A stretch of DNA of 64,000 nucleotides from Elusimicrobiaceae bacterium (GTDB lineage: Bacteria; Elusimicrobiota; Elusimicrobia; Elusimicrobiales; Elusimicrobiaceae): positions 40,570-104,569 of the forward strand of contig JAFXOI010000041.1 of NCBI GenBank assembly GCA_017528825.1, in the 5' to 3' direction. Positions within the stretch are counted from its first letter, which is position 1, and every line of letters begins with the position of its first letter. Positions 23,879-33,156 of the stretch are shown here, in pieces. A program made the position numbers and the translations under genes. Under the pieces are notes generated by a model. That model saw nothing but the letters and a program-made list of their open reading frames with translations, did no database searches and was not told the DNA's origin.

Positions 23879-24886
23879 CTAAATTTTCATACCCAGTGTC
23901 AAATTCATTTCACTGAGTCTTTCTTTAATTTCGTCCATTGATTTAGCACCGAAATTCTTAATCATCTTCAAGTCGTCTTCGGTCATTTTGACCAAATCAC
24001 GTACCGTGTTGACGTTTTCGGATTTCAAGCAATTAATAGAGCGAGAAGAAAGCTCAATAAATTCGATTGACTGGTTTAACGTGTCTTCCAATTTGGAATT
24101 GACGGGAGTGGCCCCGCTGACACTGCCGGTCATAGAAATCGGTTCCGTTTGCATATCAGCAGCCGTGCTGACAGCCACGGTGCCCGGTTCTTCACCTTCA
24201 ATGGTGAAAATATGCAAGGAGCCAGAGAGCAATACCGCGGCGCGGTGCAAAGCACGGGCCGGCTCTAAGGTACCGTCAGTGGTGATTTCCAAGATCAAGC
24301 GGTCATAGTCGGTTTTCTGTCCGACGCGGGCCGGTTCTACATCGTAGTGCACTTTCACAATCGGAGAGAACAGCGCATCTACAGGAATAAAACCAGCAGG
24401 GCGTTGGATTTTGGCCAAATCTTCTGCAGGAACGTATCCCTTACCGCGGGAAATTTCAATTTCCATTTCCAAGCTTCCGCCTACTTCCAAGGTGGCCAGT
24501 TGTAAGTCTTTGTTAATAATGCTTACGCCGTCCACTTCTTCAATATCGGCAGCGGTTACCGGGCCGGCTTTAGTAGCAGACAAGGTAACATATTCGCGGT
24601 TTTTGTGGTCCATCTTAATGCGCAATTGTTTCAAATTGAGCAAGATGTTGATAACGTCTTCCCGCACGTTAGGCAGCGTGGTAAATTCGTGAATGGCCCC
24701 GCTGATGCGTACGGCTGTAACAGCTGCTCCTTCCATACCGGAAAGTAAAATCCGGCGCAAGGAATTTCCTACTGTATGGCCATAGCCGCTTTCGTAGGGC
24801 TCGGCGGTAAACTTACCGTAGCGGTCCGAAGCTGTTTTTTCATCCAATTGAATTTTCTGGGGAAGAACTAATTCATTAAAAGCCAT
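23879..24886 (-). CDS. rpoA: DNA-directed RNA polymerase subunit alpha
   Basis: A 335-residue protein: the N-terminal assembly domain (SGYGHTVGNSLRRILLSGME and VHYDVEPARVGQKTDYDRLI) and the C-terminal domain that contacts UP elements and activators (SINCLKSENVNTVRDLVKMT, KNFGAKSMDEIKERLSEMNL). The start at 24886 (MAFNELVLP) was chosen because GGAGG precedes it by about five bases; a GTG four codons upstream overlaps that ribosome-binding site. It lies between rpsD and rplQ as in most bacteria. Confidence 0.98.
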   Translation of the reverse strand: MAFNELVLPQKIQLDEKTASDRYGKFTAEPYESGYGHTVGNSLRRILLSGMEGAAVTAVRISGAIHEFTTLPNVREDVINILLNLKQLRIKMDHKNREYVTLSATKAGPVTAADIEEVDGVSIINKDLQLATLEVGGSLEMEIEISRGKGYVPAEDLAKIQRPAGFIPVDALFSPIVKVHYDVEPARVGQKTDYDRLILEITTDGTLEPARALHRAAVLLSGSLHIFTIEGEEPGTVAVSTAADMQTEPISMTGSVSGATPVNSKLEDTLNQSIEFIELSSRSINCLKSENVNTVRDLVKMTEDDLKMIKNFGAKSMDEIKERLSEMNLTLGMKI

Positions 24887-24900
24887 CTCATCCTCCACGC

Positions 24901-25542
24901 TTATTTAGAGTAGTATTCTACAATGAGCTGTTCATTGACGGGATAGGACATTTCTGCCCGATCCGGCCAGCGCAGCAATTTGCCGGTCAATTTTTCGGCG
25001 TCATATTCCAAGAAGCTGGGGCGTTGATTGCGTTTTTCAGTTTCCAACAACCCTTGCTTAATCATGGCATTTTCAGCCAAAGCGGAATTCAAAACCACTT
25101 TGTCGCCCGGTTTTACTTGGAAAGAAGGCACATTGACGGCTTTCCCGTTAACGGTTACAGCACCATGCAATACCAATTGGCGAGCTGTTTTGAGTGACAC
25201 AGCAAAACCAATGCGGCGCACGATGTTGTCCAAGCGGGTTTCTAGCAAACGCAAGAAATTTTCACCGGTTTGTCCTTGCAATTTAGCCGCTTTATCAAAC
25301 ATGTTGCGGAACGGAATTTCCGACATGCCGGATTGGAAGCGTGCTTTCTGTTTTTCTTGCAAGCGCACACCATACTCGGATAATTTAGCGCGGCGTACTT
25401 TGCCGGCAGCTTTCCCACCGCGCAATTTGGCGGAAGCCAATTTATCGATGACGCAGTTGGTATAGCATTTGGTTCCTTTGAGGAACAATTTGCAATCTAA
25501 TTTTCTGCATTTTTTGCAGCTAGCTTCAGTATTTCTAGACAT
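24901..25542 (-). CDS. rpsD: 30S ribosomal protein S4
   Basis: A 213-residue protein with the S4 RNA-binding domain (ETRLDNIVRRIGFAVSLKTA, then RQLVLHGAVTVNGKAVNVPS). The N-terminus has four Cys (CKKCRKLDCKLF...CYTNC) in a zinc-binding arrangement found in the zinc-containing form of S4. It is a primary 16S rRNA binder and, in some bacteria, the translational repressor of the alpha operon. Confidence 0.97.
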   Translation of the reverse strand: MSRNTEASCKKCRKLDCKLFLKGTKCYTNCVIDKLASAKLRGGKAAGKVRRAKLSEYGVRLQEKQKARFQSGMSEIPFRNMFDKAAKLQGQTGENFLRLLETRLDNIVRRIGFAVSLKTARQLVLHGAVTVNGKAVNVPSFQVKPGDKVVLNSALAENAMIKQGLLETEKRNQRPSFLEYDAEKLTGKLLRWPDRAEMSYPVNEQLIVEYYSK

Positions 25543-25547
25543 AAATC

Positions 25548-25979
25548 TTATACTCTCCGTGCTTTAGGGGGTCTGCATCCGTTATGCGGGATGGGGGTTA
25601 CATCTTTAATGGAAGAAACTGTCAGTCCGGCTTGTTGTACAGCACGAACTGCCGTTTCACGTCCTTGACCCGGGCCGCATACTTTTACGGCCACTTCGCG
25701 CATTCCTAATGCAACGGCTTTTTCAGCGGCTTTATTGCAGGTAATCTGAGCAGCAAACGGCGTGCTCTTTTTGGTACCCTTAAAACCGTGAGAACCGGCG
25801 GTAGACCAAGCGATGGTGTTACCTTTATCGTCAGACACCGTTACAATGGTGTTGTTAAACGAACAGTAAATATGCACCACACCGAAGGCCGGCGCTTTGG
25901 CATTTTTCTTTTTGCCTTTTGCAGCTGCGGGGGCTTTTGTTTCCGCAGCAGTGGTTTGAGTTTCTTTTTCTTCTGCCAT
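25548..25979 (-). CDS. rpsK: 30S ribosomal protein S11
   Basis: A 143-residue protein: [20 protein letters not shown] and [20 protein letters not shown], ending in [18 protein letters not shown], the classic S11 C-terminus. A Lys/Ala/Glu-rich N-terminal extension of about 25 residues is longer than usual. It lines the platform of the small subunit near the mRNA exit. Confidence 0.98.
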   Translation of the reverse strand: MAEEKETQTTAAETKAPAAAKGKKKNAKAPAFGVVHIYCSFNNTIVTVSDDKGNTIAWSTAGSHGFKGTKKSTPFAAQITCNKAAEKAVALGMREVAVKVCGPGQGRETAVRAVQQAGLTVSSIKDVTPIPHNGCRPPKARRV

Positions 25980-26001
25980 AATTTAAATCCTAAAAATTAA
26001 T

Positions 26002-26382
26002 TTATTTTGCAGCAGCCTTGGAACCGACAGTTTTGCGGCGTCCGCGGCGGGTGCGGCTGTTGGTTTTGGTACGTTGACCACGCACGGGCAGATTTCTGCG
26101 GTGGCGTTGGCCTCTGTACGAACCAATCTCAATAAAGCGGTGAATATTTTGTGCCACTTCACGGCGCAATTCACCTTCCACCTTATATTCTTTCTGTAAG
26201 ATGGTGTTCAAAAGACCGGCCTGTTGTTCGGTGAGGTCTTTGACGCGGGTAGCGGGGTCAATTTGGCCATCCAATTTAGCAAGCACTTCTTTGGCGTTTT
26301 TCTTGCCGATGCCGTAAATATATTCCAACGCTACATCAATTCTTTTATTTTTCGGTAAATCAATACCTGCGACTCTAGCCAT
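26002..26382 (-). CDS. rpsM: 30S ribosomal protein S13
   Basis: A 126-residue protein with the S13 features [34 protein letters not shown] (helix-two-turn-helix) and the basic tail [20 protein letters not shown] followed by [13 protein letters not shown]. It sits in the head of the 30S subunit, contacts the P-site tRNA and bridges to L5. Confidence 0.98.
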   Translation of the reverse strand: MARVAGIDLPKNKRIDVALEYIYGIGKKNAKEVLAKLDGQIDPATRVKDLTEQQAGLLNTILQKEYKVEGELRREVAQNIHRFIEIGSYRGQRHRRNLPVRGQRTKTNSRTRRGRRKTVGSKAAAK

Positions 26383-26403
26383 ATTCTATGAATACTCCTT
26401 AAA

Positions 26404-26517
26404 TTAACCTTGGCGCTGTTTGTGTTTAGCAACTTCACACACCACACGCACGACGCCATTGCGTTTAATGATTTTGCATTTTTGGCATATCTTTTTTACA
26501 CTAGCTCTGACTTTCAT
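26404..26517 (-). CDS. rpmJ: 50S ribosomal protein L36
   Basis: A 37-residue protein, [20 protein letters not shown] followed by [17 protein letters not shown]. The Cys11-x2-Cys14, Cys27 and His32 ligands show the zinc-binding (C+) form of L36. Its ATG directly follows the infA stop (TAAATG). Standard position between infA and rpsM. Confidence 0.97.
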   Translation of the reverse strand: MKVRASVKKICQKCKIIKRNGVVRVVCEVAKHKQRQG

Positions 26518-26730
26518 TTATTTCTCCCTATAAGTTATTCTGCCTTTGGTTAAATCATACGGGGACAATTCTAATTTCACTTTGTCTCCGGGCAAAATTC
26601 TTATATGATGCACTCTCATTTTCCCGGATATGTGTCCTAGAATAATTTTGCCGCCCGGGATTTCAATTTTAAACATCGCGTTTGGCAAGGATTCTAAGAC
26701 TTTGCCTTCAACTTCTATTTTATCGCTCAT
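26518..26730 (-). CDS. infA: Translation initiation factor IF-1
   Basis: A 70-residue S1/OB-fold protein, about the family's usual length: [20 protein letters not shown], then [20 protein letters not shown] and a C-terminal GRITYREK. The family norm is MR.N.IRI, and here His-His replaces the more common Arg-Asn. It blocks the A site of the 30S subunit during initiation and helps IF2 and IF3. Confidence 0.96.
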   Translation of the reverse strand: MSDKIEVEGKVLESLPNAMFKIEIPGGKIILGHISGKMRVHHIRILPGDKVKLELSPYDLTKGRITYREK

Positions 26731-26769
26731 ACATCTCCGGTTTGGGTTAAATTTCAGAATAAACTAAGT

Positions 26770-27522
26770 TTATTCAAAAGCAGTAAAAATTTCACTGCCG
26801 TGAGCTGTGACTGCTACCGTATGTTCAAAGTGGGCCGCATAACTGCCGTCCCGCGTGACCACCGTCCAACCGTCACTAAGCTGCCTGACTCTCCATGTTC
26901 CCGCTGTAAGCATTGGTTCAATGGCAAGTACCATGCCTGCCTGTAAAACAGGACCGGTGCCCGGTTTTCCGAAATTCGGAATAGAAGGCTCCTCATGCAT
27001 CGTACGGCCAATGCCGTGGCCGCAATAATCGCGTACCACGCCCATGCCCTGTTGCTCGGCATAAGTCTCCACCGCGTGTCCGATATCTCCTAGCCGGATA
27101 CCCGGTTTGACTAGCCCGATGGCTTTATAAAGTGACTTTTTTGTCACATCCATCAATCGTTGGGCTTCCTCAGAAACTTTGCCGACGCCGAGGGTGATCG
27201 CGGCATCCGAACAGAAACCGTCAAGCTTGGCTCCTGTATCGATACTGATAATATCACCACTCTTTAATATTCTACCTTTTTTGGGGATTCCGTGCACGAC
27301 TTCTTCATTAATGGACGCACAAATACTTCCCGGAAATCCACCATAGCCCAAAAAAAGCGGCACCGCTCCGAAGGAACGGATCGTTTTTTCGGCTATTTCG
27401 TCCAAATCGAGTGTTGACACTCCCGGCTTAACCGCTTGTGTCATTTTTTCAAGCACGGCCGCAGTTACTTTTCCTGCGTTGCGCATTAATTGCAATTCGT
27501 GCTCATTTTTAACTTCTATCAT
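26770..27522 (-). CDS. map: Methionine aminopeptidase, type I
   Basis: A 250-residue enzyme with all expected metal ligands and the catalytic His: EEVVHGIP (His), ISIDTGAKLDGFCSDAAITL (two Asp), YCGHGIGRTMHEEPSIPN (His), VLAIEPMLTAG (Glu) and HFEHTVAV (Glu). It removes the initiator Met from nascent proteins whose second residue is small. It lies between adk and infA, its usual place in the spc region. Confidence 0.97.
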   Translation of the reverse strand: MIEVKNEHELQLMRNAGKVTAAVLEKMTQAVKPGVSTLDLDEIAEKTIRSFGAVPLFLGYGGFPGSICASINEEVVHGIPKKGRILKSGDIISIDTGAKLDGFCSDAAITLGVGKVSEEAQRLMDVTKKSLYKAIGLVKPGIRLGDIGHAVETYAEQQGMGVVRDYCGHGIGRTMHEEPSIPNFGKPGTGPVLQAGMVLAIEPMLTAGTWRVRQLSDGWTVVTRDGSYAAHFEHTVAVTAHGSEIFTAFE

Positions 27523-27525
27523 AAT

Positions 27526-28161
27526 CTATGCCTTCAATACCGCTAACAAATCAGCCAAAACTTGATCCGGGGTTTGATCCCCTTTGACAGCCACAAACCG
27601 GCCCGCTTTTTTATAAAAATCCATCACCGGTTCCGTTTGTTTATGATATACAGACAAACGGTGGGCAATACTTTGCGGCATATCGTCTTTGCGCGTAAAC
27701 ACTTCCCCGCCTTGTGCGGCACAATCTTCCAATGAAAAATTAGGACCAATTTGTTTTGTTTCACCGCTGGGCAACTTGCATTGTTTACGGGCAGATAAGC
27801 GGGCTACTACCACTTCATCCGGCAAAGCGATTTCAATTACTTTGCCCAGTTTGCGTCCCAACTCTGCCAACATTTTGTCCAACATCTCTGCTTGTACTAC
27901 CGTGCGGGGAAAACCGTCAAAAATAATATCCCCTTTGGCAGTTGAAACAACTTGCTTCAAAATGGACAGCATCAACTCATCAGAAATTAAATCCCCTTTG
28001 CTGATGATAGCCGAAACCTTTTTCCCCAATTCACTACCGGACGCAATTTCTTTACGCAACACATCACCTGTAGAAATATGCGTGTAGTGCAATGTTTGTT
28101 CTAAACGTTCGGCCTGTGTACCTTTTCCGGCACCTGGAGCACCCATCAGTACAATATCCAT
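27526..28161 (-). CDS. adk: Adenylate kinase
   Basis: A 211-residue enzyme catalysing AMP + ATP to 2 ADP. It has the P-loop GAPGAGKGTQAERL at residues 7-20, the AMP-binding segment ISTGDVLRKEIASGSELGKK, and DGFPRTVVQAEML. The lid region (RKQCKLPSGETKQIGPNFSL, then EDCAAQGGEVFTRKDD) is atypical: the usual R-x-C-x2-C...C-x2-C zinc-type or short lid is replaced by a long-lid form with only two spaced Cys. It is 3 bp upstream of map. Confidence 0.96.
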   Translation of the reverse strand: MDIVLMGAPGAGKGTQAERLEQTLHYTHISTGDVLRKEIASGSELGKKVSAIISKGDLISDELMLSILKQVVSTAKGDIIFDGFPRTVVQAEMLDKMLAELGRKLGKVIEIALPDEVVVARLSARKQCKLPSGETKQIGPNFSLEDCAAQGGEVFTRKDDMPQSIAHRLSVYHKQTEPVMDFYKKAGRFVAVKGDQTPDQVLADLLAVLKA

Positions 28162-28180
28162 TTTGTTTCCTCTTAAGACG

Positions 28181-28220
28181 GCTTTTGCGTTTAAACCCCT
28201 AAGAGCTTAAACGCAAAAGT
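28181..28220. repeat. Inverted repeat between secY and adk
   Basis: The arms CTTTTGCGTTTAA and TTAAACGCAAAAG form a 13-bp stem in the transcript. There is no U-tract, so it is not an obvious terminator; it may be an RNA-processing or stability element. Confidence 0.5.
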
Positions 28221-28239
28221 TCAAATTATTGCCGTGAGC

Positions 28240-29577
28240 TTATTGGCCCACATTAAACCAACGGCCTTTAATTTTCTTACTGCCTTTGAGCAGCGGCTCG
28301 TAATTGCGGGCCAGCAAGTGTGCTTGAATTTGGCTGACCGTATCCAATGCAACACCGACCACAATCAGTAACGCCGTACCACCGAAATAGAAATCCACGT
28401 TAAATTCTGCGCGGAAGAAATCCGGTAATACTGCGATCAGACATACCGCAATTGCACCACAGAACGTCAAGCGGTTCATCACCCACTCAATATAATTCTT
28501 GGTAGGTTCTCCCGGACGAATTCCCGGAATAAAACCGCCCCATTTCTTCATATTATCGGCCAAATCAGCCGGATTAATGGTCATGGAGTTGTAGAAATAG
28601 CAGAAGAAAATAATGAGCGCAGAGAACAGTACCATATACCATATACTGTTATGGCTCATAAATTCTAACAACCGTTGTGCCCACGCGGCATCACGGTTAA
28701 AGCTGGCTATTGTCAACGGCAAGGAAATAACAGAGGAGGCAAAGATTACCGCGATTACGCCGCTCTGATCAATCTTGAGCGGTAAATAACTGGTTTGCCC
28801 ACCATACATTTTATTGCCGACTTGACGCTTGGCATATTGCACCGGAATTTGGCGTTGAGCTGTTTCCAACCATACAACCAGTCCGGTAATTACAATCGCC
28901 GCACCAAAAATAACCATGGCCATAAAGAAATCCATTTCATCGGCTTGTACGCGGCTGATGACTTCCATAATGGCACTGGGCAAGCGGTCCATGATACCCG
29001 CAAAAATGATCAATGAGATACCGTTTCCGACGCCCTTTTCCGTAATTTGTTCACCCAGCCACATCACAAACATCGTACCGGCACACAAGGTCAGTACAGT
29101 CGTAATGAAAAAGAAAACGGACGGGTTAACTACGGCAGACACCCCGCCGGCTCCTTCTACCTTGGTGATGGCGAAGGTCATCATAGCGCCTTGCATCGCC
29201 GCCAAAAACAGCGTGAATATTCGGGTAATTTGGTTTTCTTTCCGCCGACCGGCTTCGCCTTCTTTATGCATACGGTCCAGCGCAGGGAAAATATGAGCAC
29301 CGCGCACCAAGCTGATAATAATGGATGCGTTGATGTAAGGCATAATGCCGAGGGCTAAAATGGAGAATTTTCCCAGCGCACCGCCGGAAAAAATATTCAT
29401 AAAGCCCAAAATACCGTTTTCATGCGCGGCAAATAATTGGCGCAAGACATCGGTATTGATCCCCGGTATGGGGATGGCGGCCGCTAAACGGAAAACGGCC
29501 AACGCCCCGAGCACGAAGAGAAGTCTCTTCTTGAGCTCGGGAGCGTTAAAAATATTCGCCACTGTATTGTTTTCCAT
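28240..29577 (-). CDS. secY: Protein translocase subunit SecY
   Basis: A 445-residue, ten-helix membrane protein forming the Sec channel. Signatures: AIPIPGINTDVLRQLFAAHE at the N-terminus, FSILALGIMPYINASIIISL (plug/TM2 region), WLGEQITEKGVGNGISLIIF and FFCYFYNSMTINPADLADNM, and GFIPGIRPGEPTKNYIEWVM in the last cytoplasmic loop. It exports the many signal-peptide and lipoprotein substrates in this window. Its ATG overlaps the rplO stop (TAATG). Confidence 0.98.
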   Translation of the reverse strand: MENNTVANIFNAPELKKRLLFVLGALAVFRLAAAIPIPGINTDVLRQLFAAHENGILGFMNIFSGGALGKFSILALGIMPYINASIIISLVRGAHIFPALDRMHKEGEAGRRKENQITRIFTLFLAAMQGAMMTFAITKVEGAGGVSAVVNPSVFFFITTVLTLCAGTMFVMWLGEQITEKGVGNGISLIIFAGIMDRLPSAIMEVISRVQADEMDFFMAMVIFGAAIVITGLVVWLETAQRQIPVQYAKRQVGNKMYGGQTSYLPLKIDQSGVIAVIFASSVISLPLTIASFNRDAAWAQRLLEFMSHNSIWYMVLFSALIIFFCYFYNSMTINPADLADNMKKWGGFIPGIRPGEPTKNYIEWVMNRLTFCGAIAVCLIAVLPDFFRAEFNVDFYFGGTALLIVVGVALDTVSQIQAHLLARNYEPLLKGSKKIKGRWFNVGQ

Positions 29578-30038
29578 TATTTGGTCTTCTTTTCAAGTAC
29601 AGTTACGTTTCCGCCGGCTTTTTCAATAGCGGCTTTGGCCGTTTTAGAAAAACCGTGAGCGGATACTTTCAGAGCTTTGGACAGTTCGCCCATGCCCAAG
29701 ATTTTCACGCTGGTTTGGTCATGAATGGCACCGGCTTTTTTCAAAGCTTCCGGCGTTACTTCCGCACCGGCTTTGAACAATTTTTCCAAAGTACCTACAT
29801 TGACATAGTCAAACCGACGAGCAAAATCTTTGTTAGAAAAACCGCTTTTCGGGGTTTGGCGCACGAGCGGCATTTGACCGCCGGCTTTACTTTCTTTGCG
29901 GGTATTACCGGAACGAGAAGTTTGACCTTTCATTCCTTTACCGCAATAATTACCAAGACCCGAGGCAGCACCTAACCCCAAGCGTTTGCGGGGTTTGCGG
30001 GATCCGTGTTTAGGGAAAAGTTTATTTAAGGTTACCAT
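29577..30038 (-). CDS. rplO: 50S ribosomal protein L15
   Basis: A 153-residue protein: GSRKPRKRLGLGAASGLGNY at the N-terminus, then CGKGMKGQTSRSGNTRKESK, GGQMPLVRQTPKSGFSN, and a C-terminal beta domain (KVSAHGFSKTAKAAIEKAGG). A late-assembly protein of the large subunit. It directly follows rpsE; no rpmD lies between them. Confidence 0.97.
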   Translation of the reverse strand: MVTLNKLFPKHGSRKPRKRLGLGAASGLGNYCGKGMKGQTSRSGNTRKESKAGGQMPLVRQTPKSGFSNKDFARRFDYVNVGTLEKLFKAGAEVTPEALKKAGAIHDQTSVKILGMGELSKALKVSAHGFSKTAKAAIEKAGGNVTVLEKKTK

Positions 30039-30053
30039 AGTGTTTCCTCCAAA

Positions 30054-30635
30054 CTAATTGGCCGCCGCTTCTGCTGCAGGGGCTTCTTCTACAGCGGCTT
30101 GAGCCGTTTTATCGGCTTTGCCGCGGATGGCGTTGACTGTTTCTTTATTTTTGAGCATTTTCAACGCTTCTAACGTTGCATAGACCAAGTTGCAAGGGTT
30201 ATTGCTTCCCAAGCTGCGGGCCAAGACGTCTTTGATACCAGCGGCTTCAAACACCAAACGCACACCGGCACCGGCGATTACACCGGTTCCCGGAGCGGCA
30301 GGTTTCATCCACACAGAGGCAGCACCGAAACGGCCGATAACTTCGTGCGGAATCGTATCCCCTACGACAGGGAAAGTAACCATGTGTTTGCGGGCATGGG
30401 TTTCAGCTTTGCCAATGGCTAACTGAACTTGGTTAGCTTTACCGATGGCGACACCCACTTTTCCTTCTCCGTTGCCCACTACAACTAAGGCGCGGAAACC
30501 AAAGCGTTTACCACCTTTTACCACTTTAGCCGTGCGGGCCACGTGAATAACGGTGGTTTTCCCTTCGGATGCGGGTTTCACCTTTTGAAACTCGGCTTTT
30601 TTGCCTTTCGCTTCTTTTTTCATTTCGTTGGTCAT
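30054..30635 (-). CDS. rpsE: 30S ribosomal protein S5
   Basis: A 193-residue protein with the S5 N-terminal dsRBD-like fold ([40 protein letters not shown]) and the C-terminal domain ([40 protein letters not shown]). The C-terminus has an Ala/Glu-rich tail of ~25 residues beyond the usual end. The start at 30635 was chosen because AAGGTG lies seven bases upstream; a GTG three codons earlier overlaps it. Confidence 0.97.
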   Translation of the reverse strand: MTNEMKKEAKGKKAEFQKVKPASEGKTTVIHVARTAKVVKGGKRFGFRALVVVGNGEGKVGVAIGKANQVQLAIGKAETHARKHMVTFPVVGDTIPHEVIGRFGAASVWMKPAAPGTGVIAGAGVRLVFEAAGIKDVLARSLGSNNPCNLVYATLEALKMLKNKETVNAIRGKADKTAQAAVEEAPAAEAAAN

Positions 30636-30649
30636 TAAATTCACCTTAC

Positions 30650-31018
30650 TTAGAATTTGAGTCCTGCTTCGCGCGCAGCATCAGCCAAGGCTTTGATTCT
30701 GCCGTGATATACGCGGCCGCCGCGGTCGAACATGACTTCGGTAATACCTTTTTCCAAAGCCTTTTTAGCAATCACAGCACCTAAGGCTTTGGCAGCTTCT
30801 ACGCTTTTACCGGAAGTTTCAAACTTACCTTCCAATTCTTTAGACAAAGTCGTTGCAGACACTAAAGTGCTGTGCGTATTGTCGTCAATGATTTGGGCGT
30901 AGATATATTTTAAGCTTCTGTAGACAGACAAGCGCGGGCGATGTGCACCGGCTGCCGCGAGCAGGTGTTTGCGGCTTCTGTCTTTTCTGAATTGATATCT
31001 TTCTTGTTTAGTAGCCAT
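30650..31018 (-). CDS. rplR: 50S ribosomal protein L18
   Basis: A 122-residue protein: the basic start [20 protein letters not shown], then [20 protein letters not shown] and the C-terminal [20 protein letters not shown]. It binds 5S rRNA together with L5 and L25 in the central protuberance. Confidence 0.98.
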   Translation of the reverse strand: MATKQERYQFRKDRSRKHLLAAAGAHRPRLSVYRSLKYIYAQIIDDNTHSTLVSATTLSKELEGKFETSGKSVEAAKALGAVIAKKALEKGITEVMFDRGGRVYHGRIKALADAAREAGLKF

Positions 31019-31020
31019 AA

Positions 31021-31572
31021 TTATTTGCCTCCTGCCGCGGTCTTACCAGCTTTGCGAGCAATATGTTCGCCTTGATATTTGATACCGCTGCCTTTGTACG
31101 GCTCTGGCGGGCGGATGCGGCGGATTTTGGCGGCAAAATCACCTACTTCAAATTTATTGCTGCCTTTAATTTCCAACAGGTTGCTCTTGGGGTCAGCCAC
31201 GACGGTTAATCCGGCCGGCACTTCCATCACCACCGGATGAGAAAAACCGAGTTCCAAAGTCAGCTTTTTGCCGGCTACGGAAGCACGATAACCCAAACCG
31301 TTGATTTCCAAGTTTTTGCTAAAACCGTTGGTGACACCTTCTACGATATTAAACACGTTGGCGCGAGTAGTACCGTGAATGGCGTTTAATTCTTTGGCAC
31401 GTTTTTCGTCGATAGACAAGGTCAAAGTTCCGTTATCCAATTTGATTTGGACATCGGCCGGAACGGTATAGGACAAGGTGCCTAATTTGCCCGTTGCGGT
31501 AATGATTTGGCCTTTGACATCTACTTTAGTACCGGCGGGAACATTGATTACTTTTTTACCAATTCTGCTCAT
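31021..31572 (-). CDS. rplF: 50S ribosomal protein L6
   Basis: A 183-residue protein with the duplicated L6 fold: [20 protein letters not shown] at the start, [20 protein letters not shown] in the middle and the signature [20 protein letters not shown] near the end. It sits near the GTPase-associated centre of the large subunit. Confidence 0.98.
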   Translation of the reverse strand: MSRIGKKVINVPAGTKVDVKGQIITATGKLGTLSYTVPADVQIKLDNGTLTLSIDEKRAKELNAIHGTTRANVFNIVEGVTNGFSKNLEINGLGYRASVAGKKLTLELGFSHPVVMEVPAGLTVVADPKSNLLEIKGSNKFEVGDFAAKIRRIRPPEPYKGSGIKYQGEHIARKAGKTAAGGK

Positions 31573-31581
31573 ATTCCCTCC

Positions 31582-31974
31582 TTACCAAACTTGGCACAAG
31601 AGTTCGCCACCGATTTTGTCAGCTTTGGCTTGTGCGTCGGTCATGATACCTTTGGACGTAGATAAAATCGTGATACCAAAAGAACCACGGACTTTGGGGA
31701 TATTATTGTACGCGCTGTACACCCGTTGGCCCGGTTTGGAAACGCGGCGCAACCCTTGGATGACACATTCGTTTTCCGGCGTATATTTCAAAAATACGCG
31801 GACCACGCCACCCTTGGTTTCGTTATGCACGGCTTTGAAGTTGGCAATATAACCTTCTTCTTTCAAGATGCGCGCAATTTCCGTTTTAATTTTAGAAAAA
31901 GGGATATCCACTTTTTCTTTTTTCTTCATATTTGCGTTTCTGATTCTGGTCAAGAAATCTGCAATTGGATCCAT
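31582..31974 (-). CDS. rpsH: 30S ribosomal protein S8
   Basis: A 130-residue protein: DPIADFLTRIRNANMKKKEK at the N-terminus, GLRRVSKPGQRVYSAYNNIP in the middle and FGITILSTSKGIMTDAQAKA leading to GGELLCQVW, the normal S8 ending. The start is placed at 31974 because S8 proteins begin MDPIADFLTRIRN; no strong ribosome-binding site is seen, and a GTG five codons upstream is possible. It binds helix 21 of 16S rRNA. Confidence 0.96.
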   Translation of the reverse strand: MDPIADFLTRIRNANMKKKEKVDIPFSKIKTEIARILKEEGYIANFKAVHNETKGGVVRVFLKYTPENECVIQGLRRVSKPGQRVYSAYNNIPKVRGSFGITILSTSKGIMTDAQAKADKIGGELLCQVW

Positions 31975-32043
31975 ATATTCAGGCGGCACTGTAAATTACT
32001 TTCCTGTTCGGAGTTAACTTCCAGCAGCTGCCTCCTCCTGTGT

Positions 32044-32229
32044 TTACCAGCTCGATTTTTTCAGACCCGGGATCAAACCCTGGTGTGCCATTTTTCTCAG
32101 GCAGATACGGCAAAGACCGAAATCGCGGTAATACCCGCGGGAACGACCGCAGATTTGGCACCGGTTATGGTAGCGTACTGCGAACTTTTGGTCCTTGGCC
32201 ATTTTTGCAACCCATGCTTTCGTAGCCAT
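32044..32229 (-). CDS. rpsN: 30S ribosomal protein S14, zinc type
   Basis: A 61-residue short S14 with a zinc ribbon: [20 protein letters not shown] (two C-x2-C pairs), ending [16 protein letters not shown]. This is the type Z form; the longer zinc-free form is not present in this window. It lies between rplE and rpsH as usual. Confidence 0.98.
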   Translation of the reverse strand: MATKAWVAKMAKDQKFAVRYHNRCQICGRSRGYYRDFGLCRICLRKMAHQGLIPGLKKSSW

Positions 32230-32241
32230 ATATTCTGCTCC

Positions 32242-32832
32242 TTATTTGGCCGACTTTTTAAACGGCATACCCATATATTGCATCAGCAAGTTGCCGTCTT
32301 GGTCGTTCTTGGCGCTGGTAACAAACGTAATGTTCATACCATAGGCTTTGGGCGATTTTTCCACATCAATTTCAGGGAAAATATAATGTTCTTTAATGCC
32401 CAAGTTCAAATTGCCGCGGCCGTCAAAAGACGGATTAAAACCCTGAAAGTCGCGAATGCGCGGGCAGGCAATATTGATGAAGCGTTCCATAAATTCATAC
32501 ATGCGAGCCCCACGCAGGGTAACACGTACGCCGATAGGCATACCTTCACGCAGTTTGAAGTTGGAAATAGATTTTTTAGCGCGGCGCACTTGGCTGGCTT
32601 GACCGGCAATAGCCGTCAAATCATCCTTAGCGATATCAAGCGCTTTAATATCTTCTCTGGCTTCTTTTACACCGATATTGATGACAATCTTTTCCAATTT
32701 AGGCGCGGCCATCGGGCTTTTAACACCCATGTCTTTCAGCAAGGCCGGCAGTACTTTCTCTTTGTAGAGTTTCTGCAGGGTCGGCTGATAGTCGGACGCG
32801 GTCTTGGTTGTTTTTTTCGTTTCTTTAGTCAT
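32242..32832 (-). CDS. rplE: 50S ribosomal protein L5
   Basis: A 196-residue protein: KLEKIVINIGVKEAREDIKA, then TAIAGQASQVRRAKKSISNF, IGVRVTLRGARMYEFMERFI, GRGNLNLGIKEHYIFPEIDV. It anchors 5S rRNA and contacts the P-site tRNA through its mobile loop. About 15 extra residues at the N-terminus are Lys/Thr-rich. Confidence 0.98.
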   Translation of the reverse strand: MTKETKKTTKTASDYQPTLQKLYKEKVLPALLKDMGVKSPMAAPKLEKIVINIGVKEAREDIKALDIAKDDLTAIAGQASQVRRAKKSISNFKLREGMPIGVRVTLRGARMYEFMERFINIACPRIRDFQGFNPSFDGRGNLNLGIKEHYIFPEIDVEKSPKAYGMNITFVTSAKNDQDGNLLMQYMGMPFKKSAK

Positions 32833-32846
32833 GTTATGTACCTAGA

Positions 32847-33155
32847 TTAAATAAGCGTCTCGTTGCATTTGCGGCAGACACGCACTTTTTCGCCGTTGTC
32901 CAAAATTTTGATTTTGGGGGTCATGGCTTTTTTGCATTTGCCACAAACGACGGCGACATTGGAAGCATCTAACGGCGCTTCCATCTTTTGAATGCCGCCC
33001 TGTTTGTTTTGAGAAGGTTTCACGTGTTTGGAAATCATATTGATACCCACTACCGTCACCGTATTTTTAGACGGATTGACGGATTTCACTTCACCTTTCT
33101 TACCTTTGTCTTTGCCCGCAATAACGAGCACGGTATCTTTTTTCTTGATTTGCAT
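32847..33155 (-). CDS. rplX: 50S ribosomal protein L24
   Basis: A 102-residue protein with an N-terminal KOW motif (KDTVLVIAGKDKGKKGEVKS) and a C-terminal zinc-ribbon-like tail (VCGKCKKAMTPKIK...VCRKCNETLI), as in many bacterial L24 proteins. An initiator of 50S assembly near the 5' end of 23S rRNA. Confidence 0.97.
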   Translation of the reverse strand: MQIKKKDTVLVIAGKDKGKKGEVKSVNPSKNTVTVVGINMISKHVKPSQNKQGGIQKMEAPLDASNVAVVCGKCKKAMTPKIKILDNGEKVRVCRKCNETLI

Positions 33156-33156
33156 A

